Shown here piece by piece: positions 42,296-52,137 of a stretch of DNA of 64,000 nucleotides. Both the position numbers and the translations under genes were made by a program. Source of the DNA: Bacillus fonticola. Its GTDB lineage: Bacteria > Bacillota > Bacilli > Bacillales > JC228. The stretch lies in assembly GCF_012955605.1 (NCBI RefSeq), contig NZ_CP052135.1, positions 2,678,711-2,742,710 of the forward strand. The letters are read 5' to 3'. The notes under the pieces were generated by a model, which saw nothing but the letters and a program-made list of their open reading frames with translations, searched no databases and had not been told where the DNA came from. The number at the start of each line of letters is the position of its first letter. The stretch's first letter is position 1.

Positions 42296-42738
42296 ATTAT
42301 TTCCTCCTTATTAGTCCGTAAATATTACAAGTTTGCTACAAAAATTACTTTACCAAGTTTTACAGAACTTGACTACAAGAAGGTTATGGAAACGTATATC
42401 CACGAACATAAAAGCGTAACTCCCACGTATTTTTTCTTCAACACAGAACCAACTCAGTTACTTAGTAGGGATAAGAGTGTTTATTACATGACCCCTTTAA
42501 ATATTCCGATATATATCTATAACTCTCAGGAGTTTCCCATTGCCAAACACAACCAGATCGTTTAGCCTATAAATATCCATTAAAAGTTAAATAGTTATTT
42601 GAATATAAATATAAAGAACTACAACTCTAGAAGTCAGGAGCAAAATTCACACCTTAAAAAATCTTTCTGACATATCTTCATAGCGAGAACAACTTTATCC
42701 GCCTTTTTCATAGAGTAAAAGAATAGGAGGTTCATGAT
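42296..42738. other. Long AT-rich divergent region
   Basis: Separates the SLH gene from the deacetylase gene. No coding frame with a ribosome site. Long leaders are common for S-layer genes; no RNA element is recognised. Confidence 0.45.
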
Positions 42739-43980
42739 TTGCGACATATAATAACCGTATTAGCAAGCACATTACCCTTACTTGGAGTTTTACTATTTAC
42801 AAGCACAACGGAAGCCAGTGATTATCGATACGTACAAGTACCTGAGAATACAGCTATTTTTGATGATATCAATGGTGAGCAAATTAAAGTCGGGATGTTA
42901 GTAGCTAGTGAAGCCTACACACTGGTGGCCGAAGACGCAAAGTACTATTACGTTAAGTTTGGAAATCACACCGCTTACTTTCCCAAAGCACTAGGTTTGG
43001 AAATATATACAACGAATTACAGCAATATGAACAACATCACCTTTCCTAACAGTACCAATGTCATCATTACACAACGTCCAGTTACAGTATTTGAAGATAT
43101 TGGCGACGACAAAGGCTATGCGGTAATAGGAAGGAACATTCGGTACCCCATAGTTGATCGCATAGGGGAATATTACCGTGTGGATATAGGAAATCGCTTA
43201 GGCTATATCTCAGCTCGTTTTGTGGAGAAGGATAAAGGGATTCCTGTTCTTATGTACCATAATATCGTGGAGAATCGCACGAGTTCGGGATGGGGCACAA
43301 ACTCTATGGTGATCAATGTCGACTCATTTAGAACTCAAATGGAATACTTAAGTAGGTTTTCCTGGCGCACAATAGAATTAGCAGAACTTGATAGCTATAT
43401 GAACTACAAAGCCAACTTAACAGGCAAAGTAGTACTGATCACGTTCGACGACGGATTATTATCTACATATAAATATGCGGTTCCTATTTTGCGTGAATAT
43501 GGTATGAATGCCGTTAATTTTGCCATTGGCGACCGTATACGTGGACAAGCAGAGCCCTGGGATGAAACATCACTACAATATATGGGTTTAAAGGAAATGG
43601 ATGATTCGGGTGATGTGTTAGATAATCAAACCCATACGAACGCAATGCATCTCCGAACAAGAGATACGAACACACCGTACATGCTTACCTACAGTCGCAA
43701 GGAAATTACAGCAGACTTAGAAAAAGGGAAAATTCAGATGAATAAGTCGTCAGCGGTGAAAAGCCCTGATGATGTAAAGTACTTAGCGTATCCTTGGGGT
43801 CAATACAACGATACGGCGATCGCGGGTTCCCTTGACGCTGGAATTCGCATGGCATTCACTACAGAACGAGACAATGTTCGCTTAGGGATGAACCCAATGA
43901 CACTTCCCCGACAAGGGATTGCGCCCCGTCATACGTTAGAAGATTTTAAAGCGAAGCTATACGGAACCTATACAGAGTAG
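42739..43980 (+). CDS. Secreted polysaccharide deacetylase with SH3-like repeats
   Basis: 413 residues, start TTG at 42739: AGGAGG ends eight bases upstream and no in-frame ATG fits. Signal peptide (residues 1-27, ending TEA). Two SH3b-like modules (about 28-90 and 105-165; VPENTAIFDDINGEQIKVGM and RPVTVFEDIGDDKGYAV are parallel). NodB domain from about 168: GIPVLMYHNIV, LITFDDGLLSTYK (catalytic Asp pair), NQTHTNAMH (metal His) and YLAYPWGQYN. It probably removes acetyl groups from peptidoglycan or wall glycan outside the cell. Confidence 0.88.
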   Translation: MRHIITVLASTLPLLGVLLFTSTTEASDYRYVQVPENTAIFDDINGEQIKVGMLVASEAYTLVAEDAKYYYVKFGNHTAYFPKALGLEIYTTNYSNMNNITFPNSTNVIITQRPVTVFEDIGDDKGYAVIGRNIRYPIVDRIGEYYRVDIGNRLGYISARFVEKDKGIPVLMYHNIVENRTSSGWGTNSMVINVDSFRTQMEYLSRFSWRTIELAELDSYMNYKANLTGKVVLITFDDGLLSTYKYAVPILREYGMNAVNFAIGDRIRGQAEPWDETSLQYMGLKEMDDSGDVLDNQTHTNAMHLRTRDTNTPYMLTYSRKEITADLEKGKIQMNKSSAVKSPDDVKYLAYPWGQYNDTAIAGSLDAGIRMAFTTERDNVRLGMNPMTLPRQGIAPRHTLEDFKAKLYGTYTE

Positions 43981-44040
43981 CTACTTTTGTATGTACCCTC
44001 CATCAAAAGGTGATGTCTATATGAACAATTTTCACTAGTG

Positions 44041-44484
44041 GGGCTTCACTCGCGCCGCCTTGATCACAACTCGACTACTTTGTGACTTGTTTCCTGCATG
44101 GTTGAGTGCAAAGCTCATGAATGGTTTTTGTGGAAAAGGGGCGGAGTTACGCAGAACCCTAACATCATGATCTATCCTATTAGATAACAACTTCGGATTG
44201 TTGATTGGTGAACTACGTGGGGCTTCACTCGCGCCGCCTTGATCACAACTCGACTGCTTTGTGATTCGTTTCCTGCATGGTTGAGTGCAAAGCTCGTGAA
44301 TGGTTTTTGTGGAAAAGGGGCGGAGTTACGCAGAACCCTAACATCATGATCTATCCTATTAGATAACAACTTCGGATTGTTGATTGGTGAACTACGTGGG
44401 GCTTCACTCGCGCCGCCTTGATCACAACTCGACTACTTTGTGACTTGTTTCCTGCTTGGTTGAGTGCAAAGCTCATGAATGGTT
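44041..44484 (+). repeat. Tandem 179-bp repeat, two and a half copies
   Basis: GGGCTTCACTCGCGCCGCCT starts units at 44041, 44220 and 44399 (period exactly 179); the third stops after about 86 bp. Copies one and two are nearly identical (TACT/TGCT and TGACTT/TGATTC differences), so duplication is recent. Each unit contains the stem AACAAC-TTCGGA-TTGTTG and a TGTGGAAAAGGGGCGGAGTT block. A diverged single copy lies at 27485. No protein is encoded. Confidence 0.92.
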
Positions 44485-44558
44485 TTTTGCATAAAAGTAC
44501 TCTCACAACCTAAAACTGGGAGTATAACCACATGAACTAAGCACACGGAGGTGATGAA

Positions 44559-45026
44559 GTGTTCAACACCATACTTTTATGGAGCCTGCTCCTTTTCCCT
44601 TGGCTTTCTCTGTTTTTTATGAATCGGAGAAGTATCAAACGCTTTATGCCTGTGGGAATCTTTGTCGCCTTACTATTAAGTATTATTTACGAAATAGCTT
44701 TCATATATGAGTGGTGGGAGATCAAGGAGTCCATCCTTCCGTGGGGGAAAATCACTAACCCTTCTTATGTTTATGGCACCTTTTTGGTTGGCACCATTTG
44801 GATTTTTTACTTTACATACCAAAGCTTCTGGTTGTTTATCGTAACCAATTTAGTAGTTGATGCCTTGTTTTCGTTTGGTTTTCTCAAGTGGATGGAAATG
44901 CTTGGCATGCACGAAATGAAGAACCTATCCGAGTTTCAAGCCTTCCTAATTATGACAGCCCTGTCGTTTATCATCTACTTTTATCAACGATGGCAAGAGG
45001 AGGCCTTTGTTGACCGTTCTTCTTAG
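44559..45026 (+). CDS. Small integral membrane protein (CBO0543-like)
   Basis: 155 residues, start GTG at 44559 with GGAGGTGATGAA directly upstream. Four or five hydrophobic segments (about 4-20, 30-52, 72-92, 95-115, 128-145). It resembles a family of small membrane proteins of unknown function common in Bacillaceae; conserved Trp/Tyr-rich loops (EIAFIYEWWEIKES; LPWGKITNPSY) are visible. It follows the 179-bp repeats and converges on the GGDEF/EAL gene. Confidence 0.7.
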   Translation: MFNTILLWSLLLFPWLSLFFMNRRSIKRFMPVGIFVALLLSIIYEIAFIYEWWEIKESILPWGKITNPSYVYGTFLVGTIWIFYFTYQSFWLFIVTNLVVDALFSFGFLKWMEMLGMHEMKNLSEFQAFLIMTALSFIIYFYQRWQEEAFVDRSS

Positions 45027-45056
45027 GTTCCAGCTCTCCCCCAACTTCACAGTTCC

Positions 45057-48020
45057 CTACATTTTTTTAAAGTAGTCGACTCTCCCTATTTGAACAAAGT
45101 TGGACTCTGGTACAAGAGGGGCCATCTCTATTTGGTGGGAAAATTCATTTAGTAACTCCTCAAGGTCTGCTCGTTCACCCTCCGTTGTCATCAATTCTAC
45201 TCCGTATAGAAATAAATCTTTAGAGTCGTGCTTCCATATAGGATGCCCCTTTAATAGAACGTTTTTTCCCATGATGAGCGTTTCAAACTGTAGAATGAGG
45301 TCCGGACGTACGGGCAAATCAATTGTCGAAAGGAATTTAACACCCTTTGGACAAATATTCTCTAGTAGAACGTTTGTTTGTCCAAGCTCTACCTTTTTAT
45401 TATGGATAGAGAGGAGCGACATGCCGGCACCAAGAGGGAATGGCAACGAGATACGCTCATATTTCCTTCTTTCAACGTGTACTTCTATATCTTGATGGCG
45501 CTTCCCTGGGTAAAGGATACCTTGTGCTAATAAACGTTGAAACTCCCTTTCATCCACGGGTTTGCTAAATAGATAGCCCTGAATTTCATCACATTTCTGT
45601 TGTCGTAGAAACGTGAATTGTTCAATGGTCTCAACACCCTCAGCGACCACTCGCATGTCCAAGCTCTTTGCAAGAAAAATAATCGCTGTGATAATCTTCT
45701 TGTCACGTTCGAATTCTGTACTATTTTGAATGAAGGATCTGTCCATTTTAATCGTATCAATTGGAAATTTTCTCAAATACGTTAACGACGAATAGCCTGT
45801 CCCAAAATCGTCCAGTGCAAAGCGAACACCCATCTCCTGTAACGTGTGGATGGCATCGAACACAACTTCCTCATGTTCAATGAGTACACTTTCTGTAATT
45901 TCAAACTCCAGAAGTTGTGGATCGACCTGATCCTTTTGAACTGCTTGTATAATGGATGCGACCCAATCTTTTGTCAAGAAACTTTGTGCGGAAACGTTAA
46001 TCGATATCGGAACGACCTGGTGACCTTGGTTTTTCCAAGAAGAAATGCACCGGCAAACCTGTTTGACAACCCAATCTCCTACTTCAACAATGAACCCGTT
46101 TTCCTCTGCGAGTGGGATGAACTCGTTCGGAGAAATTAGCCCCCACTCTGGATGATTCCAGCGAATGAGCGCTTCCGCAGTGATCACTTCGCCTGTTATT
46201 GCGTTCACTCGCGGCTGAAAATGAAGGATAAACTGTTCTTTTTGCAAAGCTTTTCGCAAATCTCTCTCTAGTACAAATGATTTGTACGACTCAATGTTTA
46301 AGGATGCGGAAAAAATTTGATAATTATTTTTTCCATTTTCTTTGGCACGATACAAAGCGGCATCTGCATGCTTTACTAAGTCCTTTTTCGTCTTTCCGTC
46401 TTCTGGAAACAAACTAATGCCGACACTTGTCGTTAAGTAAATGTCAAAATCATCAATCGTAAAAGGGGTTTTCATCCGGTCAATGATCGTTCTGGCTAAG
46501 TTTATCGGCTTGTTCTTATCCCGTATGTTCCATATGAGGATCGCAAACTCATCTCCACCCATCCTTGCAAATAGAGAGGAATGATCCAAAAGTTTCGTCA
46601 TTCGCTCCCCAAATTGCCGAAGTACTTTATCACCAATCGAATGGGCTAATGCATTATTGATCGTGGTAAAACGATCGAGGTCTAAATACATCATGGCAAA
46701 GGGTTGTTCAGACGTAAGCAATTCCTCTATTTTCTCATCAAACATTCTCCGGTTTGGCAAGTCTGTTAAATAGTCGTGATACGCAAAGTAAGTCATCTGT
46801 TCTTCAATGTTTTTTTGCTCAGTAATGTCCGTAATAATCCCATCAATTCGAATCAGGTTACCGCTTACATCATGTACAGGTAACGTGCGATCTTGAACCC
46901 ATCGCAGCTCACCGCTTTTCGTTCGGATACGGTAGGAGTGAAAAATAGCCTCGCCTTTTTCTAAATGGGTCTGATTGGTAAGATAAGCAGATACATCCTT
47001 TGGGTAAACGATAGACTCCCACGGTAATCCATTTTGAAACGCTTCAGGTGAATATCCAGTGACCGATTCTATACCAGGGGAAACGAGAAAATAGTCATTT
47101 TCTTTTACGTTAAAAGACCAAATGCCCACCTCTAAGTTGTTATAAATGTTTTTAAACCGTTGCTCGCTCTCTTTTAATTTGATTTCGGCTTCTTTGCGTA
47201 ACGTGATATCTTGAATGGTGCCAATAAACCGAACGGCTTTTCGATTTTCATCTAATATCGCATCGCCGCGCGCGTACACATGAATGGTAGTGCCGTCTGT
47301 TCGTATTACCCGAAACTCAAAATCAAAACTTTCACAACGAGCTGCAGACTGTCGAAACTGATCATCTGTATAACGGCGGTCTTCGGGGTGAACCCTCTCC
47401 AAAATATCTTCATAAGTAGGAACGAACGCACTCGTTGGATCGATACTAAACAACCGGTACGTCTGATTTGACCAAAAGAATTCATTCTCTAAACGGTCGT
47501 AATCCCAGCTTCCAATATTCGCAACTTGCTGTGCTGATTCCAAATTGTCCTTCAACTTCACCAAATCTTTACGGTTTTGAACGTCTACTGTTATATCTTT
47601 AGCCAATATACATACGCCGCAAATTTGCCTTTTTACAGTAAACACAGGAATACCCGTGACATCCACATTCATCCGTGTACCGTTTGTATGCGTAACGACC
47701 ACTTGATAATTGTGTGCCGATCCATGCAAAACCTTGCGAAAAAAAGCAATTCCGCTCTCCCGCTCCTCCTCAACAATATAGTCTAGAAAATGTTGGCGGA
47801 GATCTTGGTGTGAATAACCGAAAATCATCTTCACAGCATGGTTAAAATAGTGCATATTCCCATCGATATCCAAGAGAAAGATCGCATCTGGATGGTGCGA
47901 AAACAGCCCATCAATAACCCCTATTCTCTCCTTCGTCAGGTTGCAATCGGCAGCTTGAGATGATGACTCTTGCCGATAAAATCCCTTCATTTTCTCTTGC
48001 AAAAAATCTATCACCTTCAA
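45057..48020 (-). CDS. PAS-PAS-PAS-GGDEF-EAL-PilZ cyclic-di-GMP enzyme
   Basis: About 987 residues. I favour TTG at 48018-48020, seven bases after AGGGGGG, over an upstream TTG at 48056 that lacks a ribosome site. Three PAS modules (about 35-145, 165-280, 290-405, the last two with PAC-type FIGTIQDIT and IDGIITDIT ends), GGDEF domain with intact MGGDEF (about 510), EAL domain with intact EALIRW, DDFGTGYSSL and ALDDFG (about 595-840), and a C-terminal PilZ-like domain (ERRKYERISL ... NICPKGVKF, about 855-960). It has no membrane segment. Both catalytic motifs look intact, so it may make and degrade c-di-GMP; the PilZ end would sense it. A c-di-GMP riboswitch lies 10 kb away. Confidence 0.93.
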   Translation of the reverse strand: MKVIDFLQEKMKGFYRQESSSQAADCNLTKERIGVIDGLFSHHPDAIFLLDIDGNMHYFNHAVKMIFGYSHQDLRQHFLDYIVEEERESGIAFFRKVLHGSAHNYQVVVTHTNGTRMNVDVTGIPVFTVKRQICGVCILAKDITVDVQNRKDLVKLKDNLESAQQVANIGSWDYDRLENEFFWSNQTYRLFSIDPTSAFVPTYEDILERVHPEDRRYTDDQFRQSAARCESFDFEFRVIRTDGTTIHVYARGDAILDENRKAVRFIGTIQDITLRKEAEIKLKESEQRFKNIYNNLEVGIWSFNVKENDYFLVSPGIESVTGYSPEAFQNGLPWESIVYPKDVSAYLTNQTHLEKGEAIFHSYRIRTKSGELRWVQDRTLPVHDVSGNLIRIDGIITDITEQKNIEEQMTYFAYHDYLTDLPNRRMFDEKIEELLTSEQPFAMMYLDLDRFTTINNALAHSIGDKVLRQFGERMTKLLDHSSLFARMGGDEFAILIWNIRDKNKPINLARTIIDRMKTPFTIDDFDIYLTTSVGISLFPEDGKTKKDLVKHADAALYRAKENGKNNYQIFSASLNIESYKSFVLERDLRKALQKEQFILHFQPRVNAITGEVITAEALIRWNHPEWGLISPNEFIPLAEENGFIVEVGDWVVKQVCRCISSWKNQGHQVVPISINVSAQSFLTKDWVASIIQAVQKDQVDPQLLEFEITESVLIEHEEVVFDAIHTLQEMGVRFALDDFGTGYSSLTYLRKFPIDTIKMDRSFIQNSTEFERDKKIITAIIFLAKSLDMRVVAEGVETIEQFTFLRQQKCDEIQGYLFSKPVDEREFQRLLAQGILYPGKRHQDIEVHVERRKYERISLPFPLGAGMSLLSIHNKKVELGQTNVLLENICPKGVKFLSTIDLPVRPDLILQFETLIMGKNVLLKGHPIWKHDSKDLFLYGVELMTTEGERADLEELLNEFSHQIEMAPLVPESNFVQIGRVDYFKKM

Positions 48021-48118
48021 ATTTATCCCCCCTACGCCACAAGTGAACAGAAACAACTAGATTACAACTTATATCGGAAAATAACACGACACCTTGAGAA
48101 CCAAAATATGGTGGTACA

Positions 48119-48184
48119 GGAACTGGTACGCCCCGAATTTTGTCGAAGTACTACAGGAACTGGTACGCCCCGAATTTTGTCGAA
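48119..48184 (-). repeat. Two tandem copies of the Spo0A-box repeat
   Basis: GGAACTGGTACGCCCCGAAT followed by TTTGTCGAA occurs at 48119-48147 and 48156-48184, inverted relative to the copy at 1823. Confidence 0.85.
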
Positions 48185-48228
48185 AGCTCTATTTCGACTT
48201 CAATCACGCATTTTGCCATAGAAATATA

Positions 48229-48262
48229 AAAAATCCCCTAAGTAGTTTTAGGGGATTTTAAT
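48229..48262 (-). terminator. Terminator of the rbs operon
   Basis: AAATCCCCTAA pairs with TTAGGGGATTT around GTAGT, 60 bp after the rbsB stop on the minus strand; flanked by A and T runs. Confidence 0.85.
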
Positions 48263-48324
48263 GGAGCAAGTGTACTTCTTTCGTCTCAAAAAGTTCGGAT
48301 GGGCAACTTGCACCGAACAACTTG

Positions 48325-49263
48325 TTACTTCACAAGCTCTAATTCAACTGGAATAAATTCGTCTACTGTCTCACCAGCTAGCACCTTCTCTGCTGCTTCC
48401 ACTGCCTGTGCTCCCATAAGATCTGGCTTTTGAGCGACAGTTGCGTCCATCCGCCCTTCTTCCACTGCGGCTACGGCGTCGGCTGTAGCGTCAAAACCCA
48501 CAACGATCACATCTTCCATCCCTGCTGCTTCAAGTGCTTGCAGGGCTCCAAGTGCCATTTCATCGTTATGCGCAAACACAGCGTCGAATTCTGGATTACT
48601 TTGGATGATATTTTCCATAACAGACAGACCTTCTGCCCGGTCAAAGTTGGCTGTTTGCTTTGCCACGACTTCAAATCCTGCTGCTGCACTAACCGCATCA
48701 TTAAATCCTGCTCCCCGCTCCCGTGCGGCAGATGAGCCTGCGATTCCTTCCAACTCAATTAATTTGCCACTATCACCAACTTGTTCGATGATAAATTCGC
48801 CGGCCATTTTTCCACCTGCAGCGTTATCAGATGCAATGTGGGTAACCACTTCACCTGTTGTCGCGCTTCTATCTACTGTGATGACAGGAATATCTGCATT
48901 GTTCGCAGATTCAATCGCTGCTCCTACTGCGTCAGAGTCAGTTGGGTTTATAATGAGTAAATCTACCCCTTGTTGAATTAGATCTTCGATATCACTCAAC
49001 TGTGTCGCCGGGTCGTTTTGGGCATCCACTGTCCGTACCTCATAGCCAAGTTCCTCTGCCTTTGCCTCAGCACCGTCTCTTAGCGTCACAAAGAACGGAT
49101 TGTTCAATGTGGAGATTGACAAGCCAATCACTACCTCCCCATCACCTGTATCTGCATCATTACCATTAGGCTCTTCTTCCTCTTCTGACCCTTGTTCCAA
49201 TGAGCAAGCTGATAATACAAGCACAAAAAGAATTACAAGACTACTAAACAACCATTTCTTCAT
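48325..49263 (-). CDS. rbsB: Ribose ABC transporter substrate-binding lipoprotein RbsB
   Basis: 312 residues. Lipoprotein signal with lipobox LSAC (Cys about 20), an acidic linker (EEEEEPNGNDADTGDGE), then a periplasmic-binding-protein type 1 fold: VIGLSISTLNNPFFVTLRDG, INPTDSDAV, VITVDRSATTGEVVTHIASD, FDAVFAHNDEMALGALQAL and VVGFDATADAV. It captures ribose outside the membrane for RbsAC. Last gene of the operon, with the terminator at 48229. Confidence 0.95.
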   Translation of the reverse strand: MKKWLFSSLVILFVLVLSACSLEQGSEEEEEPNGNDADTGDGEVVIGLSISTLNNPFFVTLRDGAEAKAEELGYEVRTVDAQNDPATQLSDIEDLIQQGVDLLIINPTDSDAVGAAIESANNADIPVITVDRSATTGEVVTHIASDNAAGGKMAGEFIIEQVGDSGKLIELEGIAGSSAARERGAGFNDAVSAAAGFEVVAKQTANFDRAEGLSVMENIIQSNPEFDAVFAHNDEMALGALQALEAAGMEDVIVVGFDATADAVAAVEEGRMDATVAQKPDLMGAQAVEAAEKVLAGETVDEFIPVELELVK

Positions 49264-49297
49264 CGTTCCATACCCCCTGTAACAGAATTTTTATAGG

Positions 49298-50248
49298 TTA
49301 GGCAGCTTTCTTTCGATCTAGCAATACTGCTAGGAGAATGACGCCACCTTTGACCACTTGTTGATAAAACGAAGATACATTCAAAAGGTTTAACCCATTG
49401 TTCAGCACTCCAATGATGAGTGCCCCAATCAATGTACCGAAGATCCACCCTCTCCCCCCAGACAAACTCGTTCCGCCGAGCACTACAGCTGCGATCGCAT
49501 CGAGTTCGTAGGAAGTACCGGCTGTTGGTTGCGCTGAGTTTAATCGGGATGTGAGCGTGATACCAGCGAGCGCCGATAGCATACCAGCAATAGAGTACAC
49601 ACCCATTTTAATACGATCGACGCGAAGTCCAGAAAGTCTTGACGCTTCTTCGTTCCCGCCTACCGCATAGGTCCCTCTACCAAACGTTGTCTTTGTTAAA
49701 AGTAAATACAAAATAATATAGGCAGCTGCCATCGTAATGACGGGAAATGGAACACCTAAGAAGTACCCTTTACCTAGCATTTGAAAGCTGAACGATTCGG
49801 ACAACCCCGTGATCGGACGCCCTTCCGTGTACACAAGTGTTAGCCCCCGAAAAATCGTCATCGTCGCTAACGTTGCAATAAACGGAGCTATCTTCCCCTT
49901 TGTAATTAAGAGACCGTTAAATGCCCCCATAACTGCTCCAGCTAGTAGCCCGAGTAAAACGGCAAGAATTGGATCCATCCCTGCTGTCAACATTCCAGCG
50001 GTGAGTGCGGACGCTAATGCCAAAATGGAACCTACGGATAAATCAATGCCACCCGTCAAAATAACAAATGTCATCCCAAAAGCGATCAGGGCATTGACTG
50101 AAACTTGTCTAAGAATATTTAACAAGTTGTCCGCATCCATGAAATTCGGACTCAGTATACTTATAACGAATAAAATAAGAATTAATCCTAATAATGGCCC
50201 CATCTTTTGGAGAATATTTGCCTTTTCCGCTCCTAAGTTTAAGTTCAT
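49298..50248 (-). CDS. rbsC: Ribose ABC transporter permease RbsC
   Basis: 316 residues with 8-10 hydrophobic segments. AFGMTFVILTGGIDLSVGSI near residue 60 and ELDAIAAVVLGGTSLSGGRG near 255 are family signatures (BPD_transp_2). Its first codon overlaps the last base of rbsA (50248), indicating translational coupling. Confidence 0.96.
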   Translation of the reverse strand: MNLNLGAEKANILQKMGPLLGLILILFVISILSPNFMDADNLLNILRQVSVNALIAFGMTFVILTGGIDLSVGSILALASALTAGMLTAGMDPILAVLLGLLAGAVMGAFNGLLITKGKIAPFIATLATMTIFRGLTLVYTEGRPITGLSESFSFQMLGKGYFLGVPFPVITMAAAYIILYLLLTKTTFGRGTYAVGGNEEASRLSGLRVDRIKMGVYSIAGMLSALAGITLTSRLNSAQPTAGTSYELDAIAAVVLGGTSLSGGRGWIFGTLIGALIIGVLNNGLNLLNVSSFYQQVVKGGVILLAVLLDRKKAA

Positions 50249-51744
50249 CAGTTCATCCCTCCTGTGGCTGCCTCCATGATTTTTTCCTGTGTGGCGTCTT
50301 CTTTGTAAAACTCTCCTGTCACTTTTCCTTCACGGAGCACAAGTATTCGGTCGGACATTCCTAACACCTCAGGCAATTCCGATGACACCATAACGATCGA
50401 TACCCCTTGTTCCGTTAGCTCATTCATAATCGTATAAATTTCCTTCTTAGCTCCTACGTCTACTCCTCGAGTTGGTTCGTCTAATAGTAAAACCTTTGGC
50501 TGGACACCGAGCCACTTCGCGAACACAACCTTTTGCTGGTTCCCCCCACTCAAATACTTCACTTGTTGATGGCTTCCTGCGGTACGGATAGAAAGTTTTT
50601 GAATCATTTTATCAGCCTGCTCACTTTCTTTGCGGTGAAGGATCCACCCTTTTGTCGCGAGCCTTTTCAACTGTGTGAGCGAAATGTTTTCCTTCACACT
50701 TGTTTGCAAGAGGAGTCCTTTTTCTTTGCGATCTTCTGTGATAAGCGCCATACCCGTTTTAATCGCTTGATCAGGTCGATGGATCGTCACCTTTTCACCG
50801 TCAATCCAAATGTTTCCTGTCGCTTTCCTCCTTGCACCGAAAAGCGTTTCGACGATCTCTGTTCTTCCTGCACCCATGAGACCAGCAATCCCCACAATTT
50901 CTCCCTTCTTTACTGAAAAGGAGACGTCTTTAAAGGTTTCTTCAAGTGATAAACCTTCTACACGAAGTCTTTCTTCACCGATTTGTGCTGTGCGTTCAGG
51001 AAAACGTTCGCCCAATTCTCGACCGACCATCATGCTTACAATTTCCTCAAAGTTCGTCTCTGAGGTAAGTTTTGTGCCGATCGATTTGCCGTCACGTAGA
51101 ACAGTTACCCGATCGGACATACGAAATACTTCTTCCATCCGATGGGAAATGTACACAATCGCTACCCCTTGCTCGCGAAGCTTGTTCATGACTTGGAAAA
51201 GCGTCTCTATCTCCTGATCAGTAAGGGCCGCAGTCGGTTCGTCCATGATCAGTACTTCTGTATTAGCCGCTACTGCCCGTGCAATTTCAATCATCTGTTG
51301 CAAGCCGATAGACAAATCTCCAGTACGTTTTCTTGGCGATAGTGTGATACCCAAGGTGTTTAGAAAGTCTGTTGTCTTTCTCTCCATTTCCTTTGTTCGT
51401 AACCAGCCTGTTTTGCCGTAAGTCAGCTCTTTCCCAAGAAACATATTTTCCGCAACCGTTAAATGCGGAATGAGACTCAGTTCCTGGTGGATGACAGCAA
51501 CCCCATTTTGCTCGGCATCCTTCGCTCCGGAAAATGCCGTATTCTTGCCCTTAAACAGGATGTCGCCCTCGTCAGCTTTGTACATACCGGTTAATATCTT
51601 CATCATCGTCGATTTCCCAGCACCGTTTTCGCCCATCAATGCGTGAATTTCGCCTTTTTTTAGATCAAAGTCGATCCCCTTTAAGACATGCACTTTTAAA
51701 AACGACTTTTGAATGCCTTTCATTTCTACGATAGAAGGGGTCAT
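50248..51744 (-). CDS. rbsA: Ribose ABC transporter ATP-binding protein RbsA
   Basis: 498 residues with two ABC domains. First: MGENGAGKSTMMKIL (Walker A), signature LSIGLQQMIEIARA, EPTAALTD. Second: degenerate Walker A GLMGAGRTEIVE, LSGGNQQKVVFAKW, LLDEPTRGVDVG. This asymmetric pattern is typical of monosaccharide importers. It overlaps rbsD by four bases at its start. Confidence 0.97.
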   Translation of the reverse strand: MTPSIVEMKGIQKSFLKVHVLKGIDFDLKKGEIHALMGENGAGKSTMMKILTGMYKADEGDILFKGKNTAFSGAKDAEQNGVAVIHQELSLIPHLTVAENMFLGKELTYGKTGWLRTKEMERKTTDFLNTLGITLSPRKRTGDLSIGLQQMIEIARAVAANTEVLIMDEPTAALTDQEIETLFQVMNKLREQGVAIVYISHRMEEVFRMSDRVTVLRDGKSIGTKLTSETNFEEIVSMMVGRELGERFPERTAQIGEERLRVEGLSLEETFKDVSFSVKKGEIVGIAGLMGAGRTEIVETLFGARRKATGNIWIDGEKVTIHRPDQAIKTGMALITEDRKEKGLLLQTSVKENISLTQLKRLATKGWILHRKESEQADKMIQKLSIRTAGSHQQVKYLSGGNQQKVVFAKWLGVQPKVLLLDEPTRGVDVGAKKEIYTIMNELTEQGVSIVMVSSELPEVLGMSDRILVLREGKVTGEFYKEDATQEKIMEAATGGMN

Positions 51745-52133
51745 GAGAAAATCACCCCAGCTTTCAGCATAATGTTCGCGTATGGGGTAGCTTCTCCGGT
51801 TCTGATGACGGCACGTACCCGTGAGAGATGCAGTTTCAACTCTTCATGGGATACGCTATCTATCGGAAACGAATGGAATGGCAACTTATCGTAAAGGGCT
51901 GTATTTTCATCTATCATCTCCTCAGCAATAATGGCTTGTTCCACCTCGAAATCTTCTAAAACAACTGCCAATGTTTCTAGAAAACTAGGAAGTCCTGGTT
52001 TTAGCGCCAGATCAATTTTCTTCACAGTTGCTGGAATTGGAAGTCCACAATCTGCAATGACGAGCAAATCAGTATGCCCCATGTCCGAGAGCACCTTGGA
52101 AATGTCACTGTTGAGAATTCCTTGCTTTTTCAT
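51741..52133 (-). CDS. rbsD: D-ribose pyranase RbsD
   Basis: 130 residues: MKKQGILNSDISKVLSDMGH(T)DLLVIADCGLPIP with the catalytic His20 and the VRTGEATPYANIMLKAGVIF end. It interconverts pyranose and furanose ribose before phosphorylation. It is five bases after rbsK. Confidence 0.97.
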   Translation of the reverse strand: MKKQGILNSDISKVLSDMGHTDLLVIADCGLPIPATVKKIDLALKPGLPSFLETLAVVLEDFEVEQAIIAEEMIDENTALYDKLPFHSFPIDSVSHEELKLHLSRVRAVIRTGEATPYANIMLKAGVIFS

Positions 52134-52137
52134 TAAC

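Noticed and set aside
42296-42738. Riboswitch or T-box upstream of the S-layer-like gene
   Set aside because: The long leader is AT-rich, but none of the conserved cores I know could be found on either strand.
44041-44484. Insertion sequence
   Set aside because: No transposase, no terminal inverted repeats or target duplications are visible; it is a tandem repeat of a short non-coding unit.
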